Positions 41,777 to 51,715 of a DNA stretch of 64,000 bases are shown piece by piece (within the stretch, counting starts at the first letter, position 1; each line of letters opens with the position of its first letter). The stretch spans positions 4,987,502 through 5,051,501 of the forward strand of contig NZ_KI632509.1 of the NCBI RefSeq assembly GCF_000504245.1, in the 5' to 3' direction. Under the pieces are notes generated by a model, which worked only from the letters and a program-made list of their open reading frames with translations, was not told where the DNA came from and did no database searches. The stretch comes from Haloechinothrix halophila YIM 93223. GTDB taxonomy: Bacteria; Actinomycetota; Actinomycetes; Mycobacteriales; Pseudonocardiaceae. The position numbers and the translations under genes were made by a program.

Positions 41777-42939
41777 CAGCCGCCACCTCCCAGCAGTGAC
41801 ATCGGGTCGCCGAGCAGCTCCGGCGACCCGCTGCCGCCGGTCAGCGGCAGCGGTGGATCGGGCGACGGATTCGGCGCCGGTGGCCCCGCCGAGCCGGGCG
41901 ACCGCGTCGAACCGTCCGCTCCGTACGAGGAACGCGACGCGCCCGCGGTGAGGGTGCTCAGCAGGACGTCGAGGTTGGCCTGGAGCTTGACGTCGATGTT
42001 GGTGTAGTCGCCGCGGATGACGTCCATCGAGGCGTCGGTGAACGGGAAGGTCAGCAGCACCTCGAGCGAGCGTGGCAGGTGCTTGCCCGCTTGTGACAGC
42101 TTGCGCAGGGTCGGTGCGAGCGCCTTGAGATCGGCGATCATGTCCTCGCGGCTGCGCTCGATGGTGTCGGTGGCGACACCGGAAAGCGTGTCCAGCGAGC
42201 GCAGCATCGTGCGCAACTCCTTGCGCTGCGCGGCGAGCACCTTGATTCCGGGTTCGAGATCGGTCAGCGTCGTGTCGATGGTGTCGCGCTGCGCGGCGAG
42301 CGTCTTGCTCAGCCGGTTCAGTCCGGTCAGTGCGTCGGTGATGTCGCCGCGCTGGTCGTCGAGCTGGCCGACGAACTGGTCCAGGTTGGACAGTAGGCTC
42401 CTGATCTGCGCCTCGTTACCGGACAGCGCGGTGTTGACCTCACGGGAGATGGTGCGGATCTGGTCGATCCCGCCGCCGCTCAGCAACATCGCCAGCGCGC
42501 CGAGGATCTCTTCGACCTCCGGGTAGCGGTCGGTGCGCGAACTGTCGATGGTGTCGCCGTCGCGCAGCGTGCCACGCGGTTTCGCCGGGGCGGCGAGCTG
42601 GACGAACTTCTCGCCGAGCAGGCTGGACTGCACCAGCTGCGCGGTCGCGTTGCGCGGCAGCCGGATGTCGTCGTTGATCAACAAGGTGGCCTCGGCGGTC
42701 CAGCCGTCCGGAGCAACCTCGATGCGCTCCACCCGACCGACCGCGACGTCATTGACCTTGACGTCGGACTGCTGCACCAGGTCCAGGACGTCGGCGAAGT
42801 GCGCTGTCACCCGGTACGGGTTGGCGCCCACGTCGGCTCCGCCCGGCAGCGGCACGTCGTGCATACCCTTGAATCCGCAGCCAGTGACGGCCACGGCGAC
42901 AGCCATCAGGACCGCGGCGAGGCGGGTACGGGTGCTCAT
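41776..42939 (-). CDS. mceE: MceE-type lipoprotein
   Basis: 387 aa with a lipoprotein signal (LAAVLMAVAVAVTGCG, lipobox VTGC). MCE domain near residues 40-120, with the QLVQSSLLGEKFVQL segment. Long helical region, then a Pro/Ser-rich tail ending in a glycine run. The lipobox identifies it as the MceE (LprK-like) member. It overlaps mceF at its stop and mceD at its start. Confidence 0.9.
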   Translation of the reverse strand: MSTRTRLAAVLMAVAVAVTGCGFKGMHDVPLPGGADVGANPYRVTAHFADVLDLVQQSDVKVNDVAVGRVERIEVAPDGWTAEATLLINDDIRLPRNATAQLVQSSLLGEKFVQLAAPAKPRGTLRDGDTIDSSRTDRYPEVEEILGALAMLLSGGGIDQIRTISREVNTALSGNEAQIRSLLSNLDQFVGQLDDQRGDITDALTGLNRLSKTLAAQRDTIDTTLTDLEPGIKVLAAQRKELRTMLRSLDTLSGVATDTIERSREDMIADLKALAPTLRKLSQAGKHLPRSLEVLLTFPFTDASMDVIRGDYTNIDVKLQANLDVLLSTLTAGASRSSYGADGSTRSPGSAGPPAPNPSPDPPLPLTGGSGSPELLGDPMSLLGGGG

Positions 42940-44096
42940 CGCTCACCTCCCGGCACCAGGGGCAGTTCGAGATCTCCTTGCTGTGCTTGGGAGAGCAGTT
43001 CGGCGGCGGAGGGCGGCCGCGCTGAGTCGTCGACGATGTCGGCGATCTGACCGCAGGCCCGTCGCAGCACGTCGGGCACGTCAGACGGCTGGTGTTCGCG
43101 GATCAGCCCGCAGACGGTGACCAGCGGTGGCTCGGCCAGTTCGTTGAGGTTGCCGCGAACGTGCAGCCTGCCGGTTTTGGCGTCGTAGGCGTTGATCAGG
43201 TTGTTCAGCGCGGCCGGTGCGACGTCGAGGATCTCGGCGAGCGCGCCGCGCTGGTCGACCAACGCACGACTGGCCTTGGCCAATTTGTCCACATTGGACT
43301 TGATGAGACCGCGATTGTCCTTGACGAACGCCTTGACGTCCGCCAGCGCCACCGCGGAGGTTCGCAATGCCGATGCGAGCTTACCCTTCTCGTCGTCGAG
43401 GAATCCGACGACGTCGGCCAGCCGGGTGGTCAGCTCGCGGACCTGGGCATCACTTTCGGCCAGGGTCGCCACGAAGGTCCGCAGATTGCTCACCGAGCCG
43501 AACAGGGCCTCCCGGTTGTCGGACAGGGTCGCGGCCAGGTTGCTGATCCGGTCGAGTGTCTCGTTGATCGTGCGGCCGTTGCCGTCCAACGCATCGGCGC
43601 CGGTGTCCAGCAGCCGGGAGAGTGACCCGTCGGCATTGGCGCCGTCCGGCCCGAGCGCGGTGGTGAGCTGCTGGACGCTGGCCAGCAGCTCATCCCACTC
43701 GACAGGGGTGACCGTACGCGAGCGCGGGATCGTCGAGCCGGACTTCATCGTCGGGCCATTCCGGTATGGCGGGGTGAGCTGCACATACCGGTCGGCGACC
43801 AGGCTGGGCGCGATGACCAGCGCCTCCGCGTCGGCGGGGATGTCGATGTCGGAGTCGACGGTCATCTCGACCCTGACGTCGCGCCCCTGCGGATGCACGG
43901 CGACGACCTCGCCGACGGCGTAGCCGAGGATCCGCACCTCCGAGCCTTCGTAGACGCCGACGCCATTACCGAACAGCGCGGTGATCCTGTGCTGCCCGTT
44001 CTGCGCGGAGATGGTCCATGCCGCCGTGGCGGCGATGAGCAACACCGCGATGGCCAACGCAAGGCGGGAGGACAGCGTCTTGTGCGGGATCTTCAT
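42936..44096 (-). CDS. mceD: MceD-type MCE family protein
   Basis: 386 aa from ATG 44096, overlapping the mceC stop; longer frames extend into mceC and are rejected. Signal anchor LALAIAVLLIAATAAWTIS, then an MCE domain (SEVRILGYAVGEVVAVH, VIAPSLVADRYVQLTP) and helical repeats. Part of the periplasmic shuttle for hydrophobic substrate. Confidence 0.9.
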   Translation of the reverse strand: MKIPHKTLSSRLALAIAVLLIAATAAWTISAQNGQHRITALFGNGVGVYEGSEVRILGYAVGEVVAVHPQGRDVRVEMTVDSDIDIPADAEALVIAPSLVADRYVQLTPPYRNGPTMKSGSTIPRSRTVTPVEWDELLASVQQLTTALGPDGANADGSLSRLLDTGADALDGNGRTINETLDRISNLAATLSDNREALFGSVSNLRTFVATLAESDAQVRELTTRLADVVGFLDDEKGKLASALRTSAVALADVKAFVKDNRGLIKSNVDKLAKASRALVDQRGALAEILDVAPAALNNLINAYDAKTGRLHVRGNLNELAEPPLVTVCGLIREHQPSDVPDVLRRACGQIADIVDDSARPPSAAELLSQAQQGDLELPLVPGGER

Positions 44097-45109
44097 CGTC
44101 CACCCCCGGTGTGTGGCGGTTTGCAGCCGCCGGAGTTGAGGTCGAGCAAGTCGAGGTTGACGTGCGGGGACAGCAACCCACACACGTAGGTGTCGAACCA
44201 CCTGCCGTTGCTCAGGGTGTTGGCGAAGAGCCGATAGAACGGCGCGAGGTTCTCCAGACCACGGCTGAGGTTGCGCTGGTTGCGCTCCAGGACACCCGCG
44301 ACGCTGTCCAGCTTGCGCAGCGCCGGGTTGAGCTGACGCTGGTTGTCGGCGACGACACCGCTGAGCTGCTGGCTGAGCTCGCGGACGCCGACGAGCATCT
44401 TCTCGACCGCCTGCTTGCGTGCTTGCAGCTCCCGCATCAGCAGCGACCCGTCACCAATCAGGGCGCGCAATTGCTTGTCGCGGGCAGCCAGCGTGCCGGT
44501 CACGACCCGGGTGTTCGACAGCAGCCGCTCGAGCTCACGGTCGCGGCTGGCGACCGTCTCGGACAGCTTCGACAACCCGGACAGAGCCTCGCGGACCTGC
44601 TTACCGGATCCGGCGAACGTCTCGGAGATCGTGTCGAAGCTCTTGGCGAGCTGCTCGGTGTCGATGTCGGTCACCGTGCGCCCAAGCTGGTCAAGTGCTT
44701 CGCTGGCGTCGAAGGGCGAGCGGGTCCGCGCGCCAGCGATAACGCTGTCCGGGTCTTGCGGCTGGTCTCCCTTGGGCTCCACGGCGAGGTACTTCTGACC
44801 AAGCAGGGTCTTGATCTCGATGGACACCGTGGAGGCGTCGCCGACGTCGAGATCCTTGACACGGAAGTCGACGGTGACTTTGTCGCCAGCAAGTCCGATG
44901 TCGGTGACCTTGCCGACCCGCACCCCGGAGGTGCGGACTTCGTTGCCCACCCGCAGCCCGGCGACCTCGGCGAACTGGGCGGAATAGGTCGTGCCACCGC
45001 CGATGATCGGCAGGTCGTCGGAGTAGAAGGAGATCGTGAGCGCCACGACGACGCCGAGCACGCCCAGCACGCCGATCCGCACGGGGTTTCGTTCGGTGAA
45101 GGATTTCAT
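44093..45109 (-). CDS. mceC: MceC-type MCE family protein
   Basis: 338 aa from ATG 45109 (overlapping the mceB stop). Signal anchor VRIGVLGVLGVVVALTISF, MCE domain with RVGNEVRTSGVRVGKVTDIG and IEIKTLLGQKYLAVEP, then a coiled helical part ending in a cysteine-containing tail (VCGLLSPHVNLDLL, GGCKPP). Confidence 0.9.
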   Translation of the reverse strand: MKSFTERNPVRIGVLGVLGVVVALTISFYSDDLPIIGGGTTYSAQFAEVAGLRVGNEVRTSGVRVGKVTDIGLAGDKVTVDFRVKDLDVGDASTVSIEIKTLLGQKYLAVEPKGDQPQDPDSVIAGARTRSPFDASEALDQLGRTVTDIDTEQLAKSFDTISETFAGSGKQVREALSGLSKLSETVASRDRELERLLSNTRVVTGTLAARDKQLRALIGDGSLLMRELQARKQAVEKMLVGVRELSQQLSGVVADNQRQLNPALRKLDSVAGVLERNQRNLSRGLENLAPFYRLFANTLSNGRWFDTYVCGLLSPHVNLDLLDLNSGGCKPPHTGGGR

Positions 45110-46152
45110 CGGACACACCTCGGTGACTGCTCGGCCAGCGGCGTCGGGTACACCTGCTGCTCGATGTCCAGCGAGGGGATCGTGACCTTGCCGGAGCTCT
45201 GGCACAGGTAGAAGTTGAACCACGATCCGTAGGACGCGGTCGGGGTGATCGTGGCGACCTTGCCGGGCAGCCGCTGCAGAAACCGCTCGACGGTCTCGTT
45301 GTTGTCGTCGAGCAGGGTCGTCAGCGAGCGCAGCCCCGCGATGTCTCGCTTGAGCGGCTCGCGTGCCTCGCGCAGGAACCCGGCGGTCGTGCGGGTGAGA
45401 TCCCCGACCGCGTCCACCGCCTCCCCGATCGGCTTGCGGTCCTCCGCCAGTCCGCTGACGTACCGCTGCAAGGTCGCCAGCAGGTCGGACAGGTCGTCGT
45501 TGCGGGCGGCGATTTGGCCCATAACGGTGTTGAGGTTCGTCACGAGCTCGCCGATGACCCGATCTTTCTCGGCCAGGGTCGTGGTCAGCGACGCGGTGTG
45601 TGCGAGCAGGCTGCGAACCGTGCCGCCCTCGCCCTGCAGCACTTGGATGATCTCGTAGGACAGCGTGTTGACGTCGTCTGGATCAAGCGCCGCGAACAGT
45701 GGTTTGAAGCCGTTGAACAGCTCGGTGAGGTTCAACGCCGGTGCGGTGTGGTCGAGCGGGATCAGACCGCCGTGCGGCAGCGGAGCCGCCTGCTTATCGG
45801 GCCCGGGGGTCAACGCGATATAGCGCTGGCCGACCAGGTTGCGAAACTTGACGGTCGCGCGGGTGTCCGCCGGGATCCGCCTGCCCTCGTCCAGCGAGAA
45901 CTCGACCTCGGCACTGCCGTCGGGAGCGAGGCCGATTTCCTCGACCTGGCCGACGCGCACCCCGCCGATCCGCACGTCGTCGCCCGAGTGGACCGCCGTG
46001 ACATCGGTGAACCGGGCGCGGTAGCTGTCGGTGGACTGCAGGCCGGTGTTGGCGATGGTCAGGGCCAGCAGTGTGGTGGACACGACGGTGACCATGACGA
46101 ACGCGGCGACCTTCAGCAGTGTGGGAACCAGGTGACGACGCACGGCACTCAC
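45106..46152 (-). CDS. mceB: MceB-type MCE family protein
   Basis: 348 aa from GTG 46152, overlapping the mceA stop (GTGA). Signal anchor VAAFVMVTVVSTTLLALTIA, MCE domain with DDVRIGGVRVGQVEEIGL and KFRNLVGQRYIALTP, and a helical C-terminus ending in paired Cys (FYLCQ, SPRC). Confidence 0.9.
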   Translation of the reverse strand: MSAVRRHLVPTLLKVAAFVMVTVVSTTLLALTIANTGLQSTDSYRARFTDVTAVHSGDDVRIGGVRVGQVEEIGLAPDGSAEVEFSLDEGRRIPADTRATVKFRNLVGQRYIALTPGPDKQAAPLPHGGLIPLDHTAPALNLTELFNGFKPLFAALDPDDVNTLSYEIIQVLQGEGGTVRSLLAHTASLTTTLAEKDRVIGELVTNLNTVMGQIAARNDDLSDLLATLQRYVSGLAEDRKPIGEAVDAVGDLTRTTAGFLREAREPLKRDIAGLRSLTTLLDDNNETVERFLQRLPGKVATITPTASYGSWFNFYLCQSSGKVTIPSLDIEQQVYPTPLAEQSPRCVR

Positions 46153-47291
46153 CCCTCTCCCTTGACGAGAGGGCCCGCTGGAGGTTCGGTCGAGCCGTCC
46201 TTGATCTTGCCGCCCGGCGGGTGCTGCGGCGCGCGGCCGGAGTAGGAGTAACAGGCCGGTCCTCGCTTGTCCGCATACCGCGGCTCGTCGCGGCCGGGCT
46301 GGTACTTCCCGCGCGGCTGCACGATCGCGACGTTCAGGTGCAGCTTGTGGTCTCCTGCCTCCTTGCCCCAGACCTCGTCGAGCCGCCCGCGGATGTCGTC
46401 GAGCTGCCGGTAGAAGCACGGGAACTCCGGGGCGTAGCGCGCCAGCAGCCGCAGCGTCGGCCTGCTGACCTTCGCCAGATCGACGACGTTGTCTCCGTTG
46501 GCCACCAGGAACTCGCGCGCGTCGTCGGCGGTGGTTGTCAGGGTGATCAGCAACTCCTGTAAGTCGTCCTGTTGCCGCAGCACGGTGCGGCTGGTGCGGC
46601 TGAGGTCGTCCAGCCCACGCAGCAGGTCCGGGGCGGCGTCGGCGTAGACGTCGGAGAGCTCGGCCAGCGACCGGAGGTTCTCGGTCAGCTCCGGCACGGA
46701 CGGGTTGAGCTCGCCGAGGTAGCGGTCCAGCTTGACCAGCACCGCGCCGAGCCGCTCGCCGTTGTCGTCCAGCGCGGTGGCCGTCAACGTCAGGGTGGTG
46801 GCCAGCTGATCCGGCTTCACCGCCGTCAGCAGCGGCATCAGGTTGTCCAGCACCCGGTTCAGCTCGACCGTGGCCTTCGAGCGATCCTCATGGATAACGT
46901 CCCCGTTTTCGATCGCGTCGGCCGGCCGCGCGGGCATGAGCAGGTCGACGTAACGCTCCCCGAACAACGTCTTTGACAGTAGCCGAGCGGTGACGTTGCT
47001 CGGCACCATGTGGGTGTGGTCGGGGTCAAGGGCGAGCCGCAGCGTTACCCCGTCGGCGGCCGCGTCCACGGACCGCACCTCCCCGACCCGCACGCCCCGG
47101 ATTTTGACGTCGGCGTGCGGCACGAGTTGGCTGCCAGCCCGCTCCGCCCGCAGGTCGACGTGGACCGCCTGCGTGAAGACCTGGCGGTAGACGAGCACGG
47201 TGAACACCAGGAACCCCACCACGCCAAGCAGGAACACCACGCCGAGCGCCCGGCGTGCGAGCGTGGGCAGCTCGCCTCTCTCGTTACTCAT
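46149..47291 (-). CDS. mceA: MceA-type MCE family protein
   Basis: 380 aa. Signal anchor ALGVVFLLGVVGFLVFTVLV, MCE domain with ADVKIRGVRVGEVRSV and LLSKTLFGERYVDLL, helical middle, and a C-terminal CFYRQLDD/ACYSYSGRAP region seen in MceA proteins. The first mce gene after the two permeases. Confidence 0.9.
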   Translation of the reverse strand: MSNERGELPTLARRALGVVFLLGVVGFLVFTVLVYRQVFTQAVHVDLRAERAGSQLVPHADVKIRGVRVGEVRSVDAAADGVTLRLALDPDHTHMVPSNVTARLLSKTLFGERYVDLLMPARPADAIENGDVIHEDRSKATVELNRVLDNLMPLLTAVKPDQLATTLTLTATALDDNGERLGAVLVKLDRYLGELNPSVPELTENLRSLAELSDVYADAAPDLLRGLDDLSRTSRTVLRQQDDLQELLITLTTTADDAREFLVANGDNVVDLAKVSRPTLRLLARYAPEFPCFYRQLDDIRGRLDEVWGKEAGDHKLHLNVAIVQPRGKYQPGRDEPRYADKRGPACYSYSGRAPQHPPGGKIKDGSTEPPAGPLVKGEG

Positions 47292-48160
47292 CCGGCCACC
47301 TTCACCCCGGTCGATGTGCCCCAGATCGCGAGGCTGAGGAAGAAGTCGAGGAAGACCACCAGCGTCACCGAGGTCCGCACGGCGCGCCCGACGGCGGCAC
47401 CAACGCCCGCGGGGCCGCCGCTGGCGTAGTAGCCCTGATAGCAGTGCACGCCGATGATGGCCACCGCGAACACCAGCACCTTCCCGAACGACCAGAGCAC
47501 GTCCTCAGGCAGCAAGAACAGGTTGAAGTAGTGGTCATAGGTGCCGACGGACTGGCCGTAGAACAGCGTGACCATGAACCGGGAGGCCGCGTACGACGAC
47601 ATCAGGCCGAGCACGTACAGGGGTATGACCGCGATGGTCCCCGCGATGATCCGAGTGGTGACCAGGTACGGCAGGCTGGGGATACCCATGACCTCCACCG
47701 CGTCGATCTCCTCGGCGATGCGCATCGCACCCAGCTGCGCGGTGAACCCGGACCCGACGGTGGCGGCCAGCGCGATCGCGGCGACCAGTGGCGCGACCAC
47801 GCGGGTGTTGAAGTACGCCGAGACGAAACCCTCCAACGCGGCCACACCCACCTGGTCCAGCGCGGCGTAGCTTTGCAGCCCGACAACGGTGCCGACGAAA
47901 AAGGACAGCCCCGCCATCACGCCGACCGTGCCCCCGATCGCCGTCAGCGCCCCGCTGGAGAAGCTGACGTCGGCGATCAGCCGGACTATCTCCTTGGGAT
48001 ACCGGCGCACCGCGCGCGGAATCCAGGCGAGCGCGCGCACATAGAACCAGAGCTGGTCACCGTAGGCGTCGAGCGAGCGACCGGGACGTCGGGCCAGCGT
48101 CGCCGCGCGAGACTTTCGCTTGGTCTCCGGGGATTGGACAGTCATTGTCATCGAGGTCAT
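47288..48160 (-). CDS. yrbEB: YrbEB-type ABC permease of the Mce system
   Basis: 290 aa. The MlaE/YrbE permease fold is visible, with the EEIDAVEVMGI segment that contacts the ATPase and several helices (VIPLYVLGLMSSYAASRFMV). Overlaps yrbEA at its start and mceA at its stop. It forms the inner-membrane part of the importer with YrbEA. Confidence 0.92.
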   Translation of the reverse strand: MTSMTMTVQSPETKRKSRAATLARRPGRSLDAYGDQLWFYVRALAWIPRAVRRYPKEIVRLIADVSFSSGALTAIGGTVGVMAGLSFFVGTVVGLQSYAALDQVGVAALEGFVSAYFNTRVVAPLVAAIALAATVGSGFTAQLGAMRIAEEIDAVEVMGIPSLPYLVTTRIIAGTIAVIPLYVLGLMSSYAASRFMVTLFYGQSVGTYDHYFNLFLLPEDVLWSFGKVLVFAVAIIGVHCYQGYYASGGPAGVGAAVGRAVRTSVTLVVFLDFFLSLAIWGTSTGVKVAG

Positions 48161-48951
48161 CCCACCTTCGGCGGCACGACCTGCAGGTAGATCGTGGTGA
48201 GAATCCAGTTGATCAGGAACAGCAGCAGGAACGTGATCACCACCGACTGGTTGACCGCGTCCCCGACACCCTTCGGCCCGCCACGCGGATTCAACCCGCG
48301 GTAGCAGGCGATGATCGCCGCGACGAAACCGAACAGCACTGCCTTGATCTCACTGATCCACAGGTCCGGCAGCTGCGACAGGGCGTTGAAGCTGGCCAGG
48401 TAGGCGCCAGGAGTGCCGCCTTGCAGGAACACGTTGAACGAGTAGCCGCCGACGACGCCGACGATGCTGACGAAACCGTTCAACAGCACGGCGACGAACA
48501 CCATGGCCAGCACGCGCGGGACGACCAGCCGCTGGATCGGATCGACGCCCAGCACGCGCATCGCGTCGATCTCCTCACGGATGGTGCGCGCGCCGAGGTC
48601 GGCGCACATCGCGGACCCGGCCGCACCGGCGATCAGCAGTGCCGTCGCGATGGGTGCGGCCTGCTGCACGGTCGCCAGGACACCGGCGGCCCCGACGAAC
48701 GACTGCGCGCCGACCTGCTGGGTCAGCGACCCCAGCTGCAACGCGATGGTGGCGCCGTACGGAATGGACACCAGCGCGGTCGGCACGATGGTCACCCGGA
48801 TGACGAACCAAGCCTGAGTCAGGAACTCCTCGAACTGAAATGGCCGCCGCGGCAACAGGCGCAGGACCTCAAGGCCAAGGGCGAACGCCCGCCCGATCTC
48901 GCTCGCGGCCGTCGTGGCGGCCGAACGAGCCTTGGTCGCGACGGCGGTCAT
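48157..48951 (-). CDS. yrbEA: YrbEA-type ABC permease of the Mce system
   Basis: 264 aa. MlaE/YrbE permease with EEIDAMRVLGVDPIQRLVVP (the ATPase-facing loop) and about five helices. The two YrbE proteins form a heterodimer with the Mkl-type ATPase. A fragment identical in most bases to its 5' end occurs again at 63113-63190. Confidence 0.92.
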   Translation of the reverse strand: MTAVATKARSAATTAASEIGRAFALGLEVLRLLPRRPFQFEEFLTQAWFVIRVTIVPTALVSIPYGATIALQLGSLTQQVGAQSFVGAAGVLATVQQAAPIATALLIAGAAGSAMCADLGARTIREEIDAMRVLGVDPIQRLVVPRVLAMVFVAVLLNGFVSIVGVVGGYSFNVFLQGGTPGAYLASFNALSQLPDLWISEIKAVLFGFVAAIIACYRGLNPRGGPKGVGDAVNQSVVITFLLLFLINWILTTIYLQVVPPKVG

Positions 48952-49985
48952 CGGGCACCCCCGACACCGGTCATCTGGTGCGGTCGGACGCCGTAGCGCT
49001 GCCGGTCCTGTTCGGACAGTGATTCGATGATGCCTTCTTGGGCTGCGGGTGGCAGGGTGTGCAGGATCTGCATGACGCGGTCTTTGCGGCGGCGCTCGCC
49101 CTTGCGGTCCGGCAGGCCGGGGGTGGGCAGGATCTGTGGGACGATGCCGCGGACGTCTTCGGTGCCGCCGTGGTGGTGACCCGCGTCAGCCATCGCCTGC
49201 TCGGCGGCCATCTGCGCGGTGTCTTTCTCCTCGGACATGCCGATCGGGCCGAGCCGCTTACCGTTGAGGAACTGCTCCACCACCGGCTCCTCCGAGGTCA
49301 GCAACACCTCACGAGGCCCGAACATGATCAGCTCCTTGCGGAACAACATGCCCAGGTTGTCCGGCAGCGTCCGCGCCAGGTTGATGTTGTGGGTAACCAC
49401 CAGGATCGTGGCGTCGATCTGCGCGTTCAGATCAATCAGCAGCTGCGACAGATACGCGGTGCGCACCGGGTCGAGACCGGAGTCCGGCTCGTCGCACAGG
49501 ATGATCTCCGGGTCCAGCACCAGCGCCCGCGCCAGCCCGGCGCGCTTACGCATACCACCAGAAATCTCGCCGGGCAGCTTGCCCTCGGCACCCGAGAGAC
49601 CGGTCATCTCCAGCTTCTCGAGCACGATGCGCTTGATCTCGGACTCGGACTTCTTGGTGTGCTCCCGCAGCGGAAAGGCGACGTTGTCGTAGAGGTTCAT
49701 CGACCCGAACAACGCGCCGTCCTGAAACAGCACACCGAACAGCTTGCGCACCTCGTACATATCGCGCTCGGAACACTGCACGATGTCCGTGCCATTGATG
49801 ACGCACTTACCCGAGTCGGGCTTGAGCAGGCCGATCATCGACTTCAGGAAGACCGACTTTCCGGTACCAGACGGGCCGAGCATCGCCGACACCTCGCCGG
49901 GCGGCAGCGTCAGCGTCACATCACGCCAGATGTTCTGGCTCCCGAAGGACTTGGTCAACCCCTCAACAACCACCTCGGCACCCAT
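48948..49985 (-). CDS. mkl: Mce-system ABC ATPase (Mkl/MceG type)
   Basis: 345 aa from ATG 49985. Walker A GPSGTGKS, the signature ISGGMRKRAGLARAL and Walker B PEIILCDEPDSGLDP. The C-terminal tail of about 100 residues, with HHHGGTEDVRGIVPQ, is typical of MceG-like ATPases. In Mycobacterium the ATPase is encoded away from the mce operons; here it leads the permease and mce genes. Begins 11 bases after the aldehyde dehydrogenase stop. Confidence 0.92.
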   Translation of the reverse strand: MGAEVVVEGLTKSFGSQNIWRDVTLTLPPGEVSAMLGPSGTGKSVFLKSMIGLLKPDSGKCVINGTDIVQCSERDMYEVRKLFGVLFQDGALFGSMNLYDNVAFPLREHTKKSESEIKRIVLEKLEMTGLSGAEGKLPGEISGGMRKRAGLARALVLDPEIILCDEPDSGLDPVRTAYLSQLLIDLNAQIDATILVVTHNINLARTLPDNLGMLFRKELIMFGPREVLLTSEEPVVEQFLNGKRLGPIGMSEEKDTAQMAAEQAMADAGHHHGGTEDVRGIVPQILPTPGLPDRKGERRRKDRVMQILHTLPPAAQEGIIESLSEQDRQRYGVRPHQMTGVGGAR

Positions 49986-49996
49986 CGGACCTCCAA

Positions 49997-51715
49997 TCAG
50001 CCGCGCAGCGCGGACGCGAAGATCCTCGGCAACGCGGACCAGCGGGGCTTGGCGGCGAAGTCGGTGAGAAGACGACCCGTGGTGGCCGCGGTACGGTTGG
50101 TGACGAACCACGGCGGCTTGGGCGACAGGGACATCTCCCCGTGCAAAACCGATCGGGGCGCCGGTCGGAACGGGCCTCGCACGACGGTGCGTTCCGGCCC
50201 GTCCAGCAGCACGGCGTTGTGCACGACGCCGATGCCGCTCTGCACGTCGTCGAGGGTGTGGCCGGGGAAAGCGCCCCAGGTGGCGGTCGCGGTCAGGTAG
50301 CCGACGCCGGTCCAGGCGTTCACCGCGACGGTGCCATAGCGGAGTTCGGCGATCGCCTCGTCGAGCACGGAGCCCAACTTGGCGATGGTGCGCGGGTGCG
50401 CGATGAGATTCGCACCAAGCGTGCCGGTGAACTTCTCGTTCGCGGTGACGACCGCCGCATCGAGGAACCGCCGGGTGTCGCCGGGCAGTTCGAGCACAGC
50501 GAGGACAGGGGCGAAGTACTCGGTCGTCAGGGCAGGACCTGGCTTATCGGGGTCGAGGTTCGTGATCAACACCCGGCCGTCGCAGACGTGTTCCGCGTCG
50601 GCGTACGACTCGACGGCCTGGGCCACCCGCTCGTCGCTGCCCGGATAGTAGGCGGGACGAGCAGGGGCATCGGACAGTGCCGCGCGCAGGTGCGCCAGGA
50701 ACCGGTCCTTCTGCGGCCAGTCGGAGCTGACCACGACAACCTGGCTCGCCACGCAGTTGTAGCCGCCGTTGTGCAGCCGCTGGGTGGCGATGTGCTTGGC
50801 CTGGAACCGTAGATCCGCCTCGGACCACTCGCCCGGAACCACGATCGTCGGGGACACGCCGCCCAGTTCGCTGGTGACCGGCTTATCCAGCAGCGGAGAC
50901 CCGGCCTTCTTGCGGGCAGCGCCTTCCGTGCCGGTACCGAAGACGATCGCGTCGTGGGTCGCGGCGCTGCCGGTCATGTGGACGTGGCTGGTCTTCGGGT
51001 GATGCACGAGGTATGTCCCGACGTCGGCACCGCCGGTCAGGATGCGGACCGCGCCGAGTTCGATGAGCGGGGCCAGCACGCGGCTGAAGACGTCGCAGAG
51101 ACCGTCGGTGACCGGGTTGAGTTTCAGGGCAACGACCCGGTTGTGTGCGTACAGCTCATACAGGACGTCCAGGATCGGAATCGAGGTGATGTTGCCCGCG
51201 CCGAGGACCACGCCCACGCCCTGTGTGTCGGCAGGACTGCGCAGGCCAAGGCCCGCTCGGCCACGCACCGTCTCCTCCGTGACCCCGGGCGGCAGCCACA
51301 CCTCGGCGCTGAACCCGCTCAGCAGCAATCGATCCCACACGCTGTGTGGCAGGACACTGACCGAGACGCGCCCGCCAGGTGCACGGCCAACGGTGAAGCC
51401 GTCCACGGGGCTACTGCCTTCCTCGAGGGCCTTGATGCTCGCGGCGAGCGCGCCCGCCGACGTCAGCACCGGATACGGTCCGGTAATCCACTCCTCGCCA
51501 ACGAGCGGGCTGTGCTCTGGCACTCGCTTGTACGCGACGGCCGCACGCGCCCATGCGTCCGCGTGTTCAGCGGCGACCGCGTGCACCTGCTCCAGCAGCT
51601 CGCGCCGCTTCGCCAGGCCACAGGCAGCCCAGGCGGTCTCACCGCGGACCAACTCCTCGACGGCTTCGTCGATCACGGCCACCTGGTCGGTGGACGGCAG
51701 CGACGTCGTCATCAC
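49997..51715 (-). CDS. Aldehyde dehydrogenase family protein
   Basis: 572 aa. The catalytic region has TSELGGVSPTIVVPGEW and NGGYNCVASQVVV, with the nucleophilic Cys in GGYNC, the position of the Cys in ALDH enzymes. A cofactor segment GVVLGAGNITSIPILDVLYEL is clear. It oxidises an aldehyde to an acid or acyl-CoA. The start overlaps the GMC stop (ATGA), so it follows an alcohol oxidation step in the same transcript. Confidence 0.85.
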   Translation of the reverse strand: MMTTSLPSTDQVAVIDEAVEELVRGETAWAACGLAKRRELLEQVHAVAAEHADAWARAAVAYKRVPEHSPLVGEEWITGPYPVLTSAGALAASIKALEEGSSPVDGFTVGRAPGGRVSVSVLPHSVWDRLLLSGFSAEVWLPPGVTEETVRGRAGLGLRSPADTQGVGVVLGAGNITSIPILDVLYELYAHNRVVALKLNPVTDGLCDVFSRVLAPLIELGAVRILTGGADVGTYLVHHPKTSHVHMTGSAATHDAIVFGTGTEGAARKKAGSPLLDKPVTSELGGVSPTIVVPGEWSEADLRFQAKHIATQRLHNGGYNCVASQVVVVSSDWPQKDRFLAHLRAALSDAPARPAYYPGSDERVAQAVESYADAEHVCDGRVLITNLDPDKPGPALTTEYFAPVLAVLELPGDTRRFLDAAVVTANEKFTGTLGANLIAHPRTIAKLGSVLDEAIAELRYGTVAVNAWTGVGYLTATATWGAFPGHTLDDVQSGIGVVHNAVLLDGPERTVVRGPFRPAPRSVLHGEMSLSPKPPWFVTNRTAATTGRLLTDFAAKPRWSALPRIFASALRG